A stretch of 64,000 bases of DNA from Rostratula benghalensis (lineage: Eukaryota; Chordata; Aves; Charadriiformes; Rostratulidae), in the NCBI GenBank assembly GCA_013399305.1, contig VXAI01000627.1, positions 21,053 to 85,052 of the forward strand, written 5' to 3'. Below, in pieces: positions 17,799 through 31,785 of this stretch. A model generated the notes under the pieces. The model was given only the letters and a program-made list of their open reading frames with translations, was not told the origin of the DNA and did no database searches. Numbering within the stretch: the stretch's first letter is position 1; each line of letters starts with the position of its first letter. Both the position numbers and the translations under genes were made by a program.

Positions 17799-20700
17799 AA
17801 TTACAGAACATTGTACACTGCAACACAGGCTATAACTGCCAATGCACTTCCTGATCTAATACAGTGAGTCTTGACTATTTTGCAGATCACAAAGCCATGG
17901 CAAATAGAAATGAGCTTTATAAACCTTTTTTTAAAAAAAAACAAACCAAAAAACCACAAAAACAGCATCACAATGCCATGTAATAGTCTGTGTAGATAAC
18001 TGAGGGTTAAAACCGCCTGTGCATCAAAAAATGAAATATTTCTTTATTTTAGCAACAACAGGCCCCTCAGGCCCATCCTCAGATCCACACAGATTCACAT
18101 TCATAAGAGGTCAGTGTTAGGTCAAAGTTTTGACCCTGATTCACTCAATTTACATTTATGAAGAAACACAACAGTGTGGTTTCACTGGGATAACGCATGT
18201 AACACTGTCCAGTCTGTATTTCCCTCACTAAAAGACTTTTCATTTTATATTTAGACTTAGCAGTAGTCACCCTCACCCAGTGCCCTCTCCTTAAAAGCAA
18301 GCACAACCAAACTGAAATACACCGAACAGTAAAAAGGGAGCCTTCCAAAAGTGAAACATCGCTAGAGGTACCCAAACCCACAAATTTCTTCACTCAGGAA
18401 ATTCCATTTATGAAAGACACAAAGACTTCAGATTTTAGTAAAGGATGTGATTTTAACATGTTTTGAAACTACATGTAGAGACAACAGAAATAAAATATTG
18501 TTTTAACCATTTTCAGCCATGGTAGCCCCATTAGAAGGGAAATTGTTCAACGTGAAAAGTAACAGAAAGCAACAATTATAGCTTCTGAGGAGTCTGGAAG
18601 TCCTAACTCCAAGGCAATAAACTGGACAGTCTATCATGAAACCTATGGAATCTACTAAGTAGACATGATATCCCTAACGTCCGGGCTTCTCATCCAGGAG
18701 GCACAATCGAGGTTAAATAAAGCTTTCATTTTTGCAAACAGTAAATTCTGAATTTACAGTTAGCCTGTTTTTCATTAGAAGAATATTTCAGGGGAAAAAT
18801 TTCAACAAGCTCTATTTGGATGCTGAAAGAAACTCTGCTGGAGTTTGCTGTTGCTTTTTGTTACTTCTGCACGGATGGCATTCAAATACTGGGTTGGTGG
18901 TAGTAATATAAAAACCCTGAGACATAAAACTATTGTTTTGTTTATACACAAACAAGCATCTAGCTTTCCCAAGCAAGGCTTTTCTCCTTGCCATCTATTC
19001 TTTCCGTTATGTGGCAGACTATTTTTATGGTATGTTCTCAGAAATCACAGATGACAAACACATTGGAAAACATTCTGTGCTTGCTAGCATCATGGGAAGT
19101 TATTGAACAGCAATTATCTCCAGGTCCTATTAGTCACCCTCAACAAATTTACATGCCAACATAATAAAAATACAGCTTAGAGACCTGTAGAACATACAAT
19201 GTTCAGTGACACTCTTAAGATGAGCATAAGAAGAAATAGTCATCAGCAGATGTATAGCCTGAGATGGACTAACTAAAGGGAATGCAGAACTTGGAATAAG
19301 AAACAGAAAGTCAGTTTAGGTCATTGGTAGGATTGGGCAAAGCAAACTGACTAGCCTGCTGCTATAAATTATACATGACACTAATTTTCACACTGCATAG
19401 CACAATTAGCCAAGAGCCTACTGACTTCTAACATTTATGCAGAATGTGTCACGACATGAGAATATCTGCAGGCTGACTTTGAATAGTTATTTCAATACTG
19501 AGAAAGAGACTTATGTTTTGTATTTACATAAATTCAGGTACCTTCTCTTAAAGGTACTTGAAGTAGCTGTGGGAAACACCAGAGGAAAAAAGCAGGAAAA
19601 GAAACTGAGGTCAAAGTGACATGCCAGTGTTTACTTTCCCAAGATAAACATCTCTTTCTAACCCCAGCTTTCTGCACACCAATTATTTTTCCTTTGGGAG
19701 AACACTTTCAGTTTTATTGACCTTTCAAATCAATGTCACAGCATCTCATTTTACCTTTTGCAAAACCACGTAATTTGAGAAGGTATGTCCTACCCCATGT
19801 CTTCCTTTTTAGCCATTTGAGGGCTAAACACAAGAATGAAGTCCAACAAAGTCTGAACTGCTGCTGAAGACAAAAGTATCTATTTTTTCACCCATCAGAG
19901 CACATTGCTGCTCTCTCTTGAGCCCACAGTAGTATTTGTGCAGTAAGCTAGATGAGAAAGAGGTCTGTCTGAAAGCTAATGGTCAGTCTCCTCATTTGAT
20001 ACACCAAGCAGGTGAAGAAATTTCAGAGGCAGCACAGGGAAGGAACATGGCTGGGACAGACAAGAAAAGGCAAGAGCATCCCCTTCCGTGACAACCCACA
20101 CTTCAATGGACAAACTCCTTTCAAAATCTAAATTAATTTTCACAACCTGAAGCGTTACAGCTAGAACTATTCACTGAGTTGTTGGGAGAAAGAGCTATCT
20201 ATACTGAAGCCACTCATGAGCACAATCTGCTCAGAAAACATAAAATGCTTATGGTATTGTGCTCTATATTCATCACTATCTTCAGCTTCCTGCTTTGCAC
20301 CCTGAGTCCTTCACTGTTATGACTCTGGATAACAAATGTTGGTTTAAAGTATTTTGACTTTAATGAAGAGTACTAGAAGACTGAGAAGCATACAGCTTTC
20401 ATATTCCACTAACAGATGAGACCCATTAATATCCTGTTTACTTTATGTAGTCTCTTCTGCAACTACTACTACTACTTTGGAAGCCAGTTGGAATCACTTC
20501 AAGAACATCTACAACATCTCTTTAAAGCTATTCCCAAGTACAAACAGGTAAAGTATAAAATATAACCAGTACATATATAGAAATAAAGAAAGTACTTAGT
20601 TTATTATAATGTTTTAGCATAGAATTTCAGTCCCTTCTACTGACTCAAAAGCTTCATTTTAAGAATTCCAAATGCATCTATCATTATTCTTCTACAACAG

Positions 20701-22489
20701 AAACACTACATCCTCACAGATACACATGTAAAGTCATACAGTTATCTGGAGACAGCAGTAAGAGCGGACAGAGTAAGTGAATGCCAGCTTCTGCCATCTG
20801 TACACAATTCTGTGGTTCCTATCCTTCTAGCCGAAGTAAAATTGCTGATTAGAAAGAAACATTGCCAGCTGTTGTTGCAGGTAAGCAAATTTCTTCTTTG
20901 TGACTGTATAACTATAAGCAGAAATCTTAAGAAGATCAAAGGCAATAACTGAGATAATAAGTGAGTTACTGTTATAAGCTTATGGCTTCTTTATATATGA
21001 AAAATTCTTAAATGTTAGTATTTTATTTTGGAATAGCATCACTCTACAAAGAATCACTAATACCATTTCTGATCCTGTTGAAGGGTGTGGAAGTCAGCAA
21101 GATTGATCTACATATACTGAATTTAATACTAAGCATATTTTATAGAAGTCTTTGTCCAAGATGTCTGATATCTGACTTTTTCAGTCAAACTTAAAAACTT
21201 CAACCACATCCTTTTTCAGAGCCGAAAATTATTGAAAATAAGGGATATTAATATTTTATGATACAGAAATAAGGTACACTTAAAAAAATAATGTTTATTT
21301 GAGTTTTTTCTTCCTGCATAGTGTTGCAAGAACCTACTCAACATAAAAATAAGCAATCAAGTTTTGTACAAATGAATGCAAAATAATAATTAAAAAAAAC
21401 CTGCACAAACTTTTCCAAGTTCTCAATGACAAACAGAAAAGGTGGTCAACACTAGAAGAACTACCTGTATATTTATTCTAATAATCTGAAGCTCCTGTGT
21501 AGCCAGCCAGGATTTGTTCCTCCTTAACTAGGTCTCTATATGGATTTCTACAACGCTTTGCATCAACTATTCAAGTAACTTCAGACAGCCTGTAAACATA
21601 CAAAGCACCCTAAACTTGAGTAAGAACCAATTAGAAGTTTCTTTACCAACATATCTAGACATACTTAAAGATGCTGGAGGAGAATGCAAACAATAGAAAA
21701 CAATGATGGAAGAGGAGAAAAAGGAAAAGCTTCACTGCAACATTCATTGAAAACAAGTTGGAATGTTAAAAATTATCTGAATCCCCAAGGTAAAATTAGG
21801 CTGCTCTCAGCACAGGTATCATATTACATGCACTGACCCATTTTCACCTTCCGGGGATCAAAAAGATCTGTTCTTTTCTTTCCAGTGCAGGTTATTGTAA
21901 TTCAATCTACCTGAAGATGATTGTAAAAGATGCTGCAGCTGTCAGCAAGTAAGTCTCAAACAAGAAAAGCCGACATGGTCACGTTATGGATATGATCTAA
22001 TGACGTAGAGATTCTCTATTACTTTCTAATATATATTATGTGCACATATATTAATTTAATTACTCCAACAGCTATCCATTTATTACCTCTAAGAAAATCT
22101 TATACCCCGTGGCACTACAGTACTGTACAATACCAGACAGATTAAAACACAAAACCAAATTCAGCTTCTGCGGCAGCATTCACTGGCAAGACTTAAATAA
22201 ATAAATCTCCTTTGGATAGTGACTTTGTGTGGTTTTACCCCCAGTCTATTGTTATGCAGCTAAAAATATGATGTTCAAGGTAAGGATCCTGCTTAAATAA
22301 CTCTTCAATAATAGTTTCAATCTCTTCCCTCTTTTATGGGCCTGTAAGACAAGAGAGAAGAAAAGTCTCCACAGTTCTGGAATAGAAGAATGACAGCAAG
22401 CTGAATTCAAAATAATTTTCTTATGTTTATGTTCTAAGACAACAAACAACCCTGAAATGCAAAACTGATTTTCAGTTTTGACCACAATA

Positions 22490-22535
22490 AGATTCAATAT
22501 GATATATATATATGAGATTCGATATATATATATGA
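22490..22535 (+). repeat. Tandem duplication of an (AT)n-containing unit
   Basis: Two adjacent copies of a roughly 20-24 bp unit, each made of AGATTC followed by a GATATATATATATG run. This looks like a local slippage duplication. Confidence 0.8.
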
Positions 22536-22737
22536 TTACCTAGAAAATTATAAAAAGACAAACTCCTCATTTCTCTCATAGAATGACTTTCACGTCTATC
22601 ATCTGCCAGATTTTTATGTTCATTGCTTCTCTATACAAAACTGTTTTAAAACGTATGTGGTTAAAGACATAACCTAGCTTCCTCTGGGATGCAAAGGAAC
22701 GCATCCAGAGAAGGCTACTTTGCATATATTATCTAAA

Positions 22738-22775
22738 CATATTATATATCTAATATCTATATCTATATCTAATAA
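22738..22775 (+). repeat. AT-rich repeat with ATCTAT units
   Basis: A TATAT run grading into ATCTAT repeats, about 200 bp from the tandem AT repeat above. Confidence 0.8.
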
Positions 22776-24210
22776 CCAAAACTGAGAGATTACTTTTTCA
22801 GGTAGCTCTTAAATGGGTACAAAGATATTTCAGATGCAATAAAAGAAATACAGTTCCATCTGTCTACGTAACTGGAAAAAATGAAAATGAGTTTCTGAAG
22901 ACAATATAATTTTAGCAGACATTCATCCCTTTTACCTGTCATCGCTCAAAAACAGTAAGAAAAAGGTAAAACCAACATGCCTGGAATTTATGAATATACA
23001 AAATATTCAAGTAAGACACTTGGTAGAAGAATACTCTGGATTTTCTCATGTGTCAAAGGAAAAATATCCAAACTTCAAATCATATGCCATTACAATGAAC
23101 TAGATTCCTCTTCATCTTCTTCACACTAGGTTAAGGGTCTATGCCAACCTATACCTAGCAAGCCCTTCGCTGTAAATCTTACCTTTCCAGTAAGTCATTA
23201 CCTTCTTAACTCAGAAGGTTGCTGGAACATCTCTAAATATATCCTGACCTACAGAACTTTTGATTTTTATTTTTTTTTTAAGAAAGAAAAGGAAATCAGA
23301 ATGTAGAAGTGTTTATTATTGTAATACTACAGCGTGAAGACTTTGATGTCTGACTGCAATCCCTCTTGATTTCCTCTTTTGATGCAAATGAGATCATTGG
23401 ACGTTTTACTGGAACATAAATTGTAGCCTAGTTATAAATAGAAGACAAGTTAGAGAGGAAAATCTCTGAAGTATTCTGACAGCCAACACTAGAAAGAGTT
23501 CAGGAAAGCAAGCATACATATTCTACAAAGCACAGTATTGTTGACAAAAAGTTTGTCAGGTATTTGATTAACCTGACATTGCATTTAGGAATAAAAAACA
23601 AACAGCAACTGCTGTCAACTACTGAAAGCACTAAACCAAATGCTATTGCCCAGCTTTTCGAGCACTTAAACATGCAGACATTAGACACATCTCTTCACTA
23701 GTATGAAGGTAATAAAAAAACCCGTAACTTTGCTGAAAAGACGACAACTAACAAATGCACACTGCTGAACCTTAACAAATCAACATTTAAGAGTCTGGCA
23801 GTTCATTGAGGAATGAAAAGACAACTGTAGAAGCCCAACTTTCAGCATGATTAAGCATATACACGCACAGATAATGACTTCAAATATTTGCATGGCCCTC
23901 ACAAAGCCACTTTCCATCAGGGTTCAATCTCTATTCTTCATACTTCGTGCAAAATAAAGATGTAATTGATTTGTTCCACAGACTGCAAAATGATTTCTAC
24001 GCTACCATCTATTGCCACTAAGCATAAATCTGACATTTATTTGAAAGAAGCATTTAACCAGAACTGGTGTTTAAATTCTCCACATTAGATATTTCACTCA
24101 AAAGTTTAAGTCTTCAGTCAGTAAGGATCAGAAAAATAGCTTGTAACCTGCCTAGATGTAACAACTAGAAGCTTACAATACAAACCTTGCACACATTTAC
24201 TGTCTCCTAG

Positions 24211-24735
24211 AGGTGGGTTGACCCTGGCTGGCAGCTAAATCCCACATAACCGCTCCCCCAATCTCCTCCAGCTCTCCAGGATGGGAAGGGAACAGGAAGA
24301 CAAAGAGTAATAACAATAAAAAAACCCAACCAAACAAAACTAAGTGACGCAAAAGACTCACACACCAACTCCCACTAGCAGACTGGTGCCCAGCCAGTCC
24401 CCAAGCAATAATCACATTCCCACCACCACCCCCCTCTACCCTCCCTTTTTTATTGCTGACCATGACAACTACACAGCATGAGATAACCTTCTGGGTCAGT
24501 AGGGTCAGCTGTCCTGGCTGTCCCCCCTCCCAGCCTCTCAAGCACCCCAATCTACTCACTGCGGGGTGGGTAAAGTTAGAAACAGAGGCCTTGACACTGG
24601 GCAAACACTGCTCAGCAACAGATAAAACATGGGTGTGTTATCAACACTGTTTTGGTCAAAAAAAAATATCAAAGACATAGCACTGTACTGGCTGCTATAA
24701 AGCAAATCAACTCTATCGCAGCTAGGTCCTGTACA
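24211..24735 (-). mobile_element. Solo LTR of an avian endogenous retrovirus
   Basis: The left end reads AGGTGGGTTGACCCTGGCTG. Further in come GGTCAGCTGTCCTGGCTGTC, CCTTGACACTGGGCAAACAC and ATCAACACTGTTTTGGTC, then CAACTCTATCGCAGCTAGG and a terminal GTACA. I recognise this run of phrases from LTRs widespread in neoavian genomes. No gag, pol or env sequence flanks it, so it is a solo LTR. The orientation is given as minus because the family is usually written starting from the TGT end at the right. The middle (promoter portion) appears shortened. No convincing target-site duplication was seen. Confidence 0.75.
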
Positions 24736-27182
24736 CTTCTCTTAAAAACAGTAAGAAAAACCTAAATGTGTTATGCCCTTCTAACACAGACAAAGCAGGT
24801 CTAACACTGGCTGACTAAGGAATACATAGAAGTTTCACTAACCTTACTAACAAGACCACATTAGAACTACAATTCCTTCCAGCAGGGTTATAAATATACT
24901 GTATCTGCCCCCAAATGTAACAGCTACCACTCTCTTCTACCTTTTCTTATACAGTGGTCACAATTTAAAACACTACATGAAGTGCTGTGTTACTTCAAAG
25001 AAGGGAGCTGTGCAATGTTTCATTTTGAGGGATTTGCATTAGGTGATTAATATGGATGGATTTCCAGGATAATGTGTGGGGTGTTTAACAACAAAAAAAA
25101 AGGTATGTATAAGGGATAGGGATTCCCTTCTCATTTGTCTAAATTACCCCTAGCTTCCTTTCAGTTTGTCCCTTTTGTAAAACAGGTCTTGTGCTTGTGA
25201 CACTTAAGAGGTGCAAACAATTCTGCAGAAACAAACTCTCTCATAATAATGTCAACATTTCCATTATGAGATTAAAGATGAGATTTGTTGCACTGTTCTC
25301 ACATTTAAAGGTACAAGTTCTTCCATTTAGTACTTAACACACACTAACTGTAAACTCAAAGTCTCAGCTACACACTGCAGATGCTGCTAAAGCACAAGTC
25401 CCATTTAAACACCCAACACAGGCAAAGCAGTTGCCATTAGTGCTTCATAAGTGATTAGCACAGATCGAACATCCATATGGCATTTACCTCAACCTAGCCA
25501 AGAAACGTTATACCTGCCCTCTCCACTGCGCAATTCCAGAAATGGAAACAGAATACATAGGTGGTGCTTCTCCCGTGGTACAGACTGTCAAACGGGAAAG
25601 CACCCAAGTAAAATCAAGTGTCTACTGAAGTGCAACGTGGAAGTGCAATATGCTGTGCTGTACAAGAATGACTGGCTAAACTGAAGCCCCGTGGTACAGC
25701 CCGTGCAAAAAAAGACACCTAGCCTAGCAGTTAAGGCCACGATAAATACAACAACTGTGATGTTATCTAATAAGACTATGAAGACAGGTGACTAGAAAGT
25801 GTACAGCAATAAGCAGCTTACAAGTGCTTAAAATAATATCAGAGGCAGAAAGATATGCAAAAAGCTCAACAGGCTAATTTCCTGGTGTGATGAATAAATC
25901 CTGTAACACCCACAAGTAGTACAGTAGCTGTCAGTGCAACACCTCTCCAATTACAAAGATCTACTTTACAAGGCATACCGTTTTATTAATAGTCCATCAC
26001 AAGTAGGGAAAATAAAAAAACCCAAACCCTAATTAAAAAACACCAAACGGTTGAAATGCAGTAGTTTAGTGTAAAATACACTGGGGGAGGTGGGAAAGAC
26101 CTGACATATACAATACCGGTTCACACCCATCCAGGCTTACACGCAGTGCACTTTGAGGAAAAGAACACTTATGTGCTATTTCATGAGAAACCATTTAATT
26201 TTTAGATCTGAAAAGTGAAAATCATATGTGAAATCATACTGCAGTAATGTTTTATGAGTATTTCTGGAAGTACATTATCATAAAAATCCAAGTTTAAAGT
26301 GGTACATGTTAAACTATTACTTTTTTTCATTCTTTATTACAGGTTATAAGAAAACTGATTGAGAATGTTGTCTGTGCAGAGGAAACTGAGCCACACATTT
26401 ACTCTGGGCTGCTTCCCTTTCCCCCAGTAATGCAACACAGAAGTGAATACGTGCTACAGTAATTATTTGCCCTATGAGTAAGAAAGTCATTCTTGAATAT
26501 ACTGCCTGCAGCAGTCTGGTCAATTTAGCCTCGCAAAGAGGGCCTGTTACATGTAGATTAACTAACTGAGATAAATGCCACAGTACTTGAACGACTTTAG
26601 GACCACAGAACACTTGATACAGTACTACTTTCTCTTCTATATAAAATGTTAGTTTTCAGTTCTGTGATTACTTCCCTTCTAGCAATTAACAGCAATATTT
26701 TCTTACGTATACTTCATGCAATTCATGTTTTGTTTTGGTTGGTTTTTTTTTTAAATAAAAACAGCTTTGGTTTTTTTAAGAGCACTTCAAAAAAACAGAG
26801 AAACCACACCAGAAAGGCTTTAACAGTGTTTTTTGTCTTTGTCCTACACTAGAGAACTTGACATGAAAGAAGGGACTGCACTACACTAGAAACTCTTCAT
26901 GAATAAATAATACAGATTACAGACCAGCCATGCTGTAAGAGCAGGGATAGCTAGCTGCATGCAGAACCATGAAATACAAACACCAATGTCACACAGAGTC
27001 AACTTGTATCCAAAACACAGCTTCCAAACCAGCATGCCCTGCAAAGAGCCCAAAAGCAGGATTTACTTAGCACCATAATGAAGAGGCACTTTACTCCATC
27101 GTATAGCATACAGATTTTGAGTACTCCTCATCCCACATCTATCTTCTCCTAGCTTGTAATTTCTGTATGGACACAAAATACT

Positions 27183-27205
27183 AAAAAAAAAAAAAAAAAA
27201 AAAAA
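27183..27205 (+). repeat. Poly-A run (about 23)
   Basis: Uninterrupted A run in GOLPH3 intron 1, with no retrotransposon body recognised beside it. Confidence 0.95.
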
Positions 27206-29334
27206 GGGACCAAAAAGGTAGGCAGCTATGAAGGAAAGAATTTTTCATCACAGACATTACATACTTTGTTGTTATTAGGCCCCGAACATTTGGGAAAAAG
27301 CAAGTCTTTGTCAAGGTTTCAACATATTCATACATCATTCTTCAACTGAAATTTGAATTCCCAGTAGATGCCTCTTCATGTTTAACTTATTTGTCTCAGA
27401 AATTTTCCAGCAAAACTTGGAGCTTTAAAGCTGACATACTGGCTATTGCTGAAACTTTTTTAATGTGTTAAAACAAAAAAATATTACAAGGATACAAAGA
27501 CAACACAAACCAGCACATCTGAAGCAGGTGAATTAGTTCCCTAATAACTCCTTTCAATACAATGAAGAATATCATGAACTGGAGGCTTTCATGTGAACTA
27601 CCTGGACAAAAAGCTGTGCTGCTACACTAAATCTTCATCAATAAATGAAGTTTCTATAGGCCAAACACGAGTAGCAAAGATCAAAGATAATTTCTGTACC
27701 TAACAAAGTGATTTAACATCACTTCACTCTTACAAATGACATTTTAGTCCTCATCAAATAAAGAGTCAATAAACCCAGAAATATTTACTATTACGGTAGT
27801 CTGCAGTACATGAGGCTTACATTTACATGAGATTTCTTTCAGGAAATTAGGAATTAGTTACAGATCAAATAAATATTTTATCCCAGTAAGTGCCATGTCT
27901 CTATAGCTGTTTCATTTTGTTTAGTTGCTGCACATTGTATAGAAGGCAGAAGCAGCTGTGTGCATTGCTGTATTTGAATATATACCCAACATGTACTGAG
28001 GGAGAACTCCAAAGTGGAAAAGTGGAAAAGAAAAAAAGACAAAAGACCCCTCTACAAATAAATGGAGCAACAGTTAAAGAGCACAGCCACCTAACAAACT
28101 CTGTTTTCTACATGACTGAGTTACGAGATGACTAGAAGAGCTGTAATGAACAAACTGGTCTGTACTCATCTCTTCGCTGTTGTTTCTAAGTAAGCTAACT
28201 TTTAATATTGATCACTCCCTTCTTTTGGGAGTGATGACATCAGATACTTCAGTAGTTCTACACAATAATCTTTTTACTGTGGCCTTGACCTATCCTACTG
28301 CAATACTATTTTTAACTTAATACAGCAACGTTTTTTATTTCAGTGAGTATTTTTTATTCCTATAGCAACAGGCTAGTGCTCTGCTGTAAATGGATGAACA
28401 CAATTCCCTTTACCAGCCACGTTTCTGAAGGGTTTCCAAATAAGCGTAGGTGTTCTTGTGATGTTCCCTGAAGAATTCTAGTAATGTGTTTTGTTCCACT
28501 GTATTACTGGCTCCTCCAAGGACACTGCATCTGCCATGCTATGCAGGCAAGGGCATATTTCAGCACATTTCCCTTATAACCTATCTTGACCTTGGAATAC
28601 AGAAATAGCTATGTATACACAGAAGATACAATGGAAGAGGAACCACTGGTGGAAAAGAGTGGTGGCAAGCAGAACACACGCAGCAAGTACAATCTAATTA
28701 AACCAAACAGGACAAAAAAAAAAAAAAAGAAAGAAAAGGCACATCTAGGAAGCATGTGCGAATGCAGTTAATTGTGTTCAAGCATTAATAATGGAATTGA
28801 GGCATGCTGTGTTTGTTTTAGGGCAGCCAGACTTTCCCATCATTGAACCCATACTGCAGTAACAACCAGGCAACAGCTCAGAAGTTTTGCTGAGTATCCG
28901 TGACTTTTCCAAGACTGAAGCTACTTTTAGGGAAAAATGTTCTTTGACCAATTCAGACTCCTTTTTTATTTATGTTAAACTCAACATTAAATTATTTTAT
29001 CCTGTTGGAATAAACTGGAAGGATGTTATCAGCAGTAGATTTACTGGCTTTCAACTGAGCTTGTGGCTCATGCACCTGCTTTTGCCTTCCCCCTAGACTT
29101 TGTGTAGTTTCACAATTATAGGTTATGGACCATATATTGCTTTTTTCTGCTTGCTGTGATGACAAACTTACACACAAATGTCACAGGAAATCAAATTTAT
29201 TGGAAGTAAAAACTTTGTAAAAACCACTTCCAAATGCCTAAGTTTTACTTACTTATCAGCTAGAATAACAGAGAGTTAAAACAAAAAAGTAATCATCCTT
29301 GAAAATGCATCTATAGTTTTATTCACAGTTTTAA

Positions 29335-29355
29335 CGGGGGGGGGAGGGGGGGGGC
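29335..29355 (+). repeat. G9-A-G9 tract (possible G-quadruplex)
   Basis: Two runs of nine G separated by one A, on the plus strand, so C-rich on the GOLPH3 transcript. It can fold into a quadruplex on the non-template DNA strand. Confidence 0.9.
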
Positions 29356-29839
29356 GAAGTGAAGACAAGGTAGTTTACATAGTGTAAGAGAGGGGTACAA
29401 GCAGATTCCAAACCAAAATACTAACTCTAGTGATTTATCCCTAAGTAAGCTCAGAAATCACTTATGCTACAGCTTCTGCACAAGCCCCCTACCCTAGACA
29501 TGACACTATCATTTTTTTTGTCTGACATCTCAACTGCACAGTCCCAAGAAGTTATGAACAGTCGTGCCACCGTAATCACTCAGTTCCTTTTTCCATACAA
29601 AGGAACATGAGATTGTTTGCAGCATGTGTCACTGCTGCACCTTACAAAGTTGGATGTTTTCTAGTTTTGATGCACACCAGTGCAAAGCTGGATTTCCAGG
29701 CACGATCTTAAGTATTAACTTCTGTTATATTAGGAAGACTTGATCCATATATTCTTTCTAGGCAGATAGAATGATCCCTCCTTTAAAATCTTTATAGCCT
29801 ATGGCCCACAAATTCAGCAGGTTTAGGACACAATTGTGG

Positions 29840-29885
29840 CGAAAGAAAGAAAGAAATCAAAAAAAAAGAAAGAAAAAAAAGAGTT
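29840..29885 (+). repeat. Polypurine (GAAA)n tract
   Basis: GAAAGAAAGAAAG units followed by mixed A runs with single G. All purine except one TC step. Confidence 0.85.
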
Positions 29886-30373
29886 GAAAGATCACCCAGT
29901 TTACCACACTATCCTCAAGGCAAGACGTCCTAGGCAATCCTGCCAGGTATCTTTCTTGTCACACCTAACTTACTTTCTCGAAACTACTCAGGTGTGCAGA
30001 AAGAGAAATGTGCATATGCATAAGTCTTCAAGAGGTGCAAGTACACATCGCTGTGAATATCTATGAGTTTACCAGGATGCATTGGCAAGGTCCACCTGAA
30101 AAAAAATGGCTTTAGAAGAATATGGCCTAAGGTACACAATATGAGAAAAATAAAATAGTTAGTGTAGCAAGTATATGTAGAGATATACCCACAGACATTA
30201 AAAAGGAAATCTTAACCACAAAAACTACTCTTCAACCTATTATCCATTAGCAAACTTATTTGAGTTGCAGCACACTGTCAAAGAACATCCCTCCCCCATT
30301 ACTCTGTGCTCATGAACAGTTTTAAAAGACTTCCACCCAAACCAATGGCCTTGCTTCATTAATTCACTAAGGG

Positions 30374-30396
30374 AAAAAAAAAAAAAAAAAAAAAAA
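30374..30396 (+). repeat. Poly-A run (about 23)
   Basis: Uninterrupted A run in intron 1, about 940 bp from the GOLPH3 exon 1 donor. No repeat body is recognised beside it. Confidence 0.95.
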
Positions 30397-31338
30397 GAGG
30401 TTGCCTAATTGCATTCATATCTAAAATAAAGGCATATTACGCTTCACTAATCTAACACATCAAACTAAACCATGTGCCTGACAGGTCTGACTTTCTGCAG
30501 TGTGCTTGCTTTTTACATTGATTACCACTTTCAAATGAAACAAAAATCCCGGGATGCTGGTAGGAGTACAGCTTCTCCAATGACTTAAAATATCGTCACA
30601 AACAATCAAGCTATAAGTTTAGTAAAACCAAACAATTATAATAATGTCATCTCCTCAGTTTGACACACCTTATTTCTCAAGGTCCATTTTTGTCATATGT
30701 ATCTCCTTCAATTTGAAGACCTTTTTCACATACATTAGTCTGAAAGTGTTAGTAGAAGAGCTGGTAAGCATTCTAAAGTACCTGAGAACCCTGTAAGTAC
30801 CACAGTGTTGTGTCTGATAAAATACATAGAAGTACACAAGTCTTTCACATTAGGGCCATAGATAAGTTGTTAGAGAAGGAGGATAAATACCACAGATGTA
30901 CCTAGGCCTTCAAGTCAACCACCAGTGTTGGCCAGAAGCTCTGGTCCTTATCTCCACATCCCTGTCTTGCCACAGCACCCACACTGCCTTCCTTGAGACA
31001 CTGCAAGTATGACAGTCCCTCTGTGACCCCTACAGCCAAAAGCCAATAGAAACTCTCTGTGGAACTTCCATTCCCCAAAATCCAAGCATTTTCCCTATCT
31101 CCTCGAAGGAGTCAAGCCTGTTCCAGCATGTGTCCCTACGCCTAGGTCTCTAGCAATGCCTCTGCCCCAAACCCTACATCAACACTCACCCAGCAGTGTC
31201 CTTGCCCCAATCCCACCCGCACCCTGCCCACACTTAAAGCTTACTTTTCCGTAAGCCCTCGAATAACTGCTGTCCCCATAGACACCCCCCAGCACCACCG
31301 GGCCTCCTCAGCAACCCTCTGCCGGGCCCCGGCCGCAC

Positions 31339-31551
31339 CTCACGGTCCTTGAGGCCCAGGAGCAGCACCTCCTCCATCAGGGTGAGCCGTGTTTCCTTGG
31401 AGTCGCCCTTCTCGTCGTCGCCGGACTCATCCCGGCGGCTTTCATCCTCCGAGCCGCCCCCCGCTCCCCGCTCCTTGTCGGCGGCGGCGTTGCGGGAGGC
31501 CTCGGTCCGGCGCTGCACCAGGCCGGAGCTGCGCTGGGTCAGGGAAGTCAT
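31339..31551 (-). CDS. GOLPH3: GOLPH3 coding exon 1 (start codon)
   Basis: This exon encodes residues 1-71. It starts MTSLTQRSSGLVQRRTEASR, continues through a disordered acidic stretch (SEDESRRDESGDDEKGD) and enters the folded domain at TRLTLMEEVLLLGLKDRE. The ATG has a purine at -3 and the first residues are invariant in vertebrate GOLPH3, so the start is secure. The arginines near residues 14-15 and 20 belong to the basic N-terminal segment that assists membrane and COPI contact in the family. The acidic linker is about four residues shorter than human (294 versus 298 in total), which accounts for the whole length difference. The donor GTGCGG follows GAC CGT GAG, phase 0. The gene is likely driven by the surrounding CpG island. 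Confidence 0.97.
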
Positions 31552-31650
31552 AGCTGGAGGCGGCGGGAGGGCAGAGGCCCGCCGCGGGGAGAGGGGCTCG
31601 GCGACAACTCGAGAAGGGGAGAGAAAAAGGCAACGGGAGCCGCCTCCTCC

Positions 31651-31689
31651 TTATCGGCACCGGGGCAGCGGCCGGCCGGAAGGAGTCAT
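31651..31689 (-). other. Short upstream ORF in GOLPH3 leader
   Basis: A minus-strand ATG at 31689 opens a 12-codon frame (MTPSGRPLPRCR) that ends at TAA about 100 bp before the GOLPH3 ATG. If the transcript starts upstream of it, this could lightly damp translation. The start context is not strong, and whether the leader includes it is unknown. Confidence 0.35.
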
Positions 31690-31785
31690 GGGAAGCGGGG
31701 CTCGGCCGCGGCGGGGGAGGCGGAGGCGGCGGGGGCCGGCGTCCCCCCCTGCGGCGGCCGAGCTGGCAGAGGCGACTTCTCCTCC

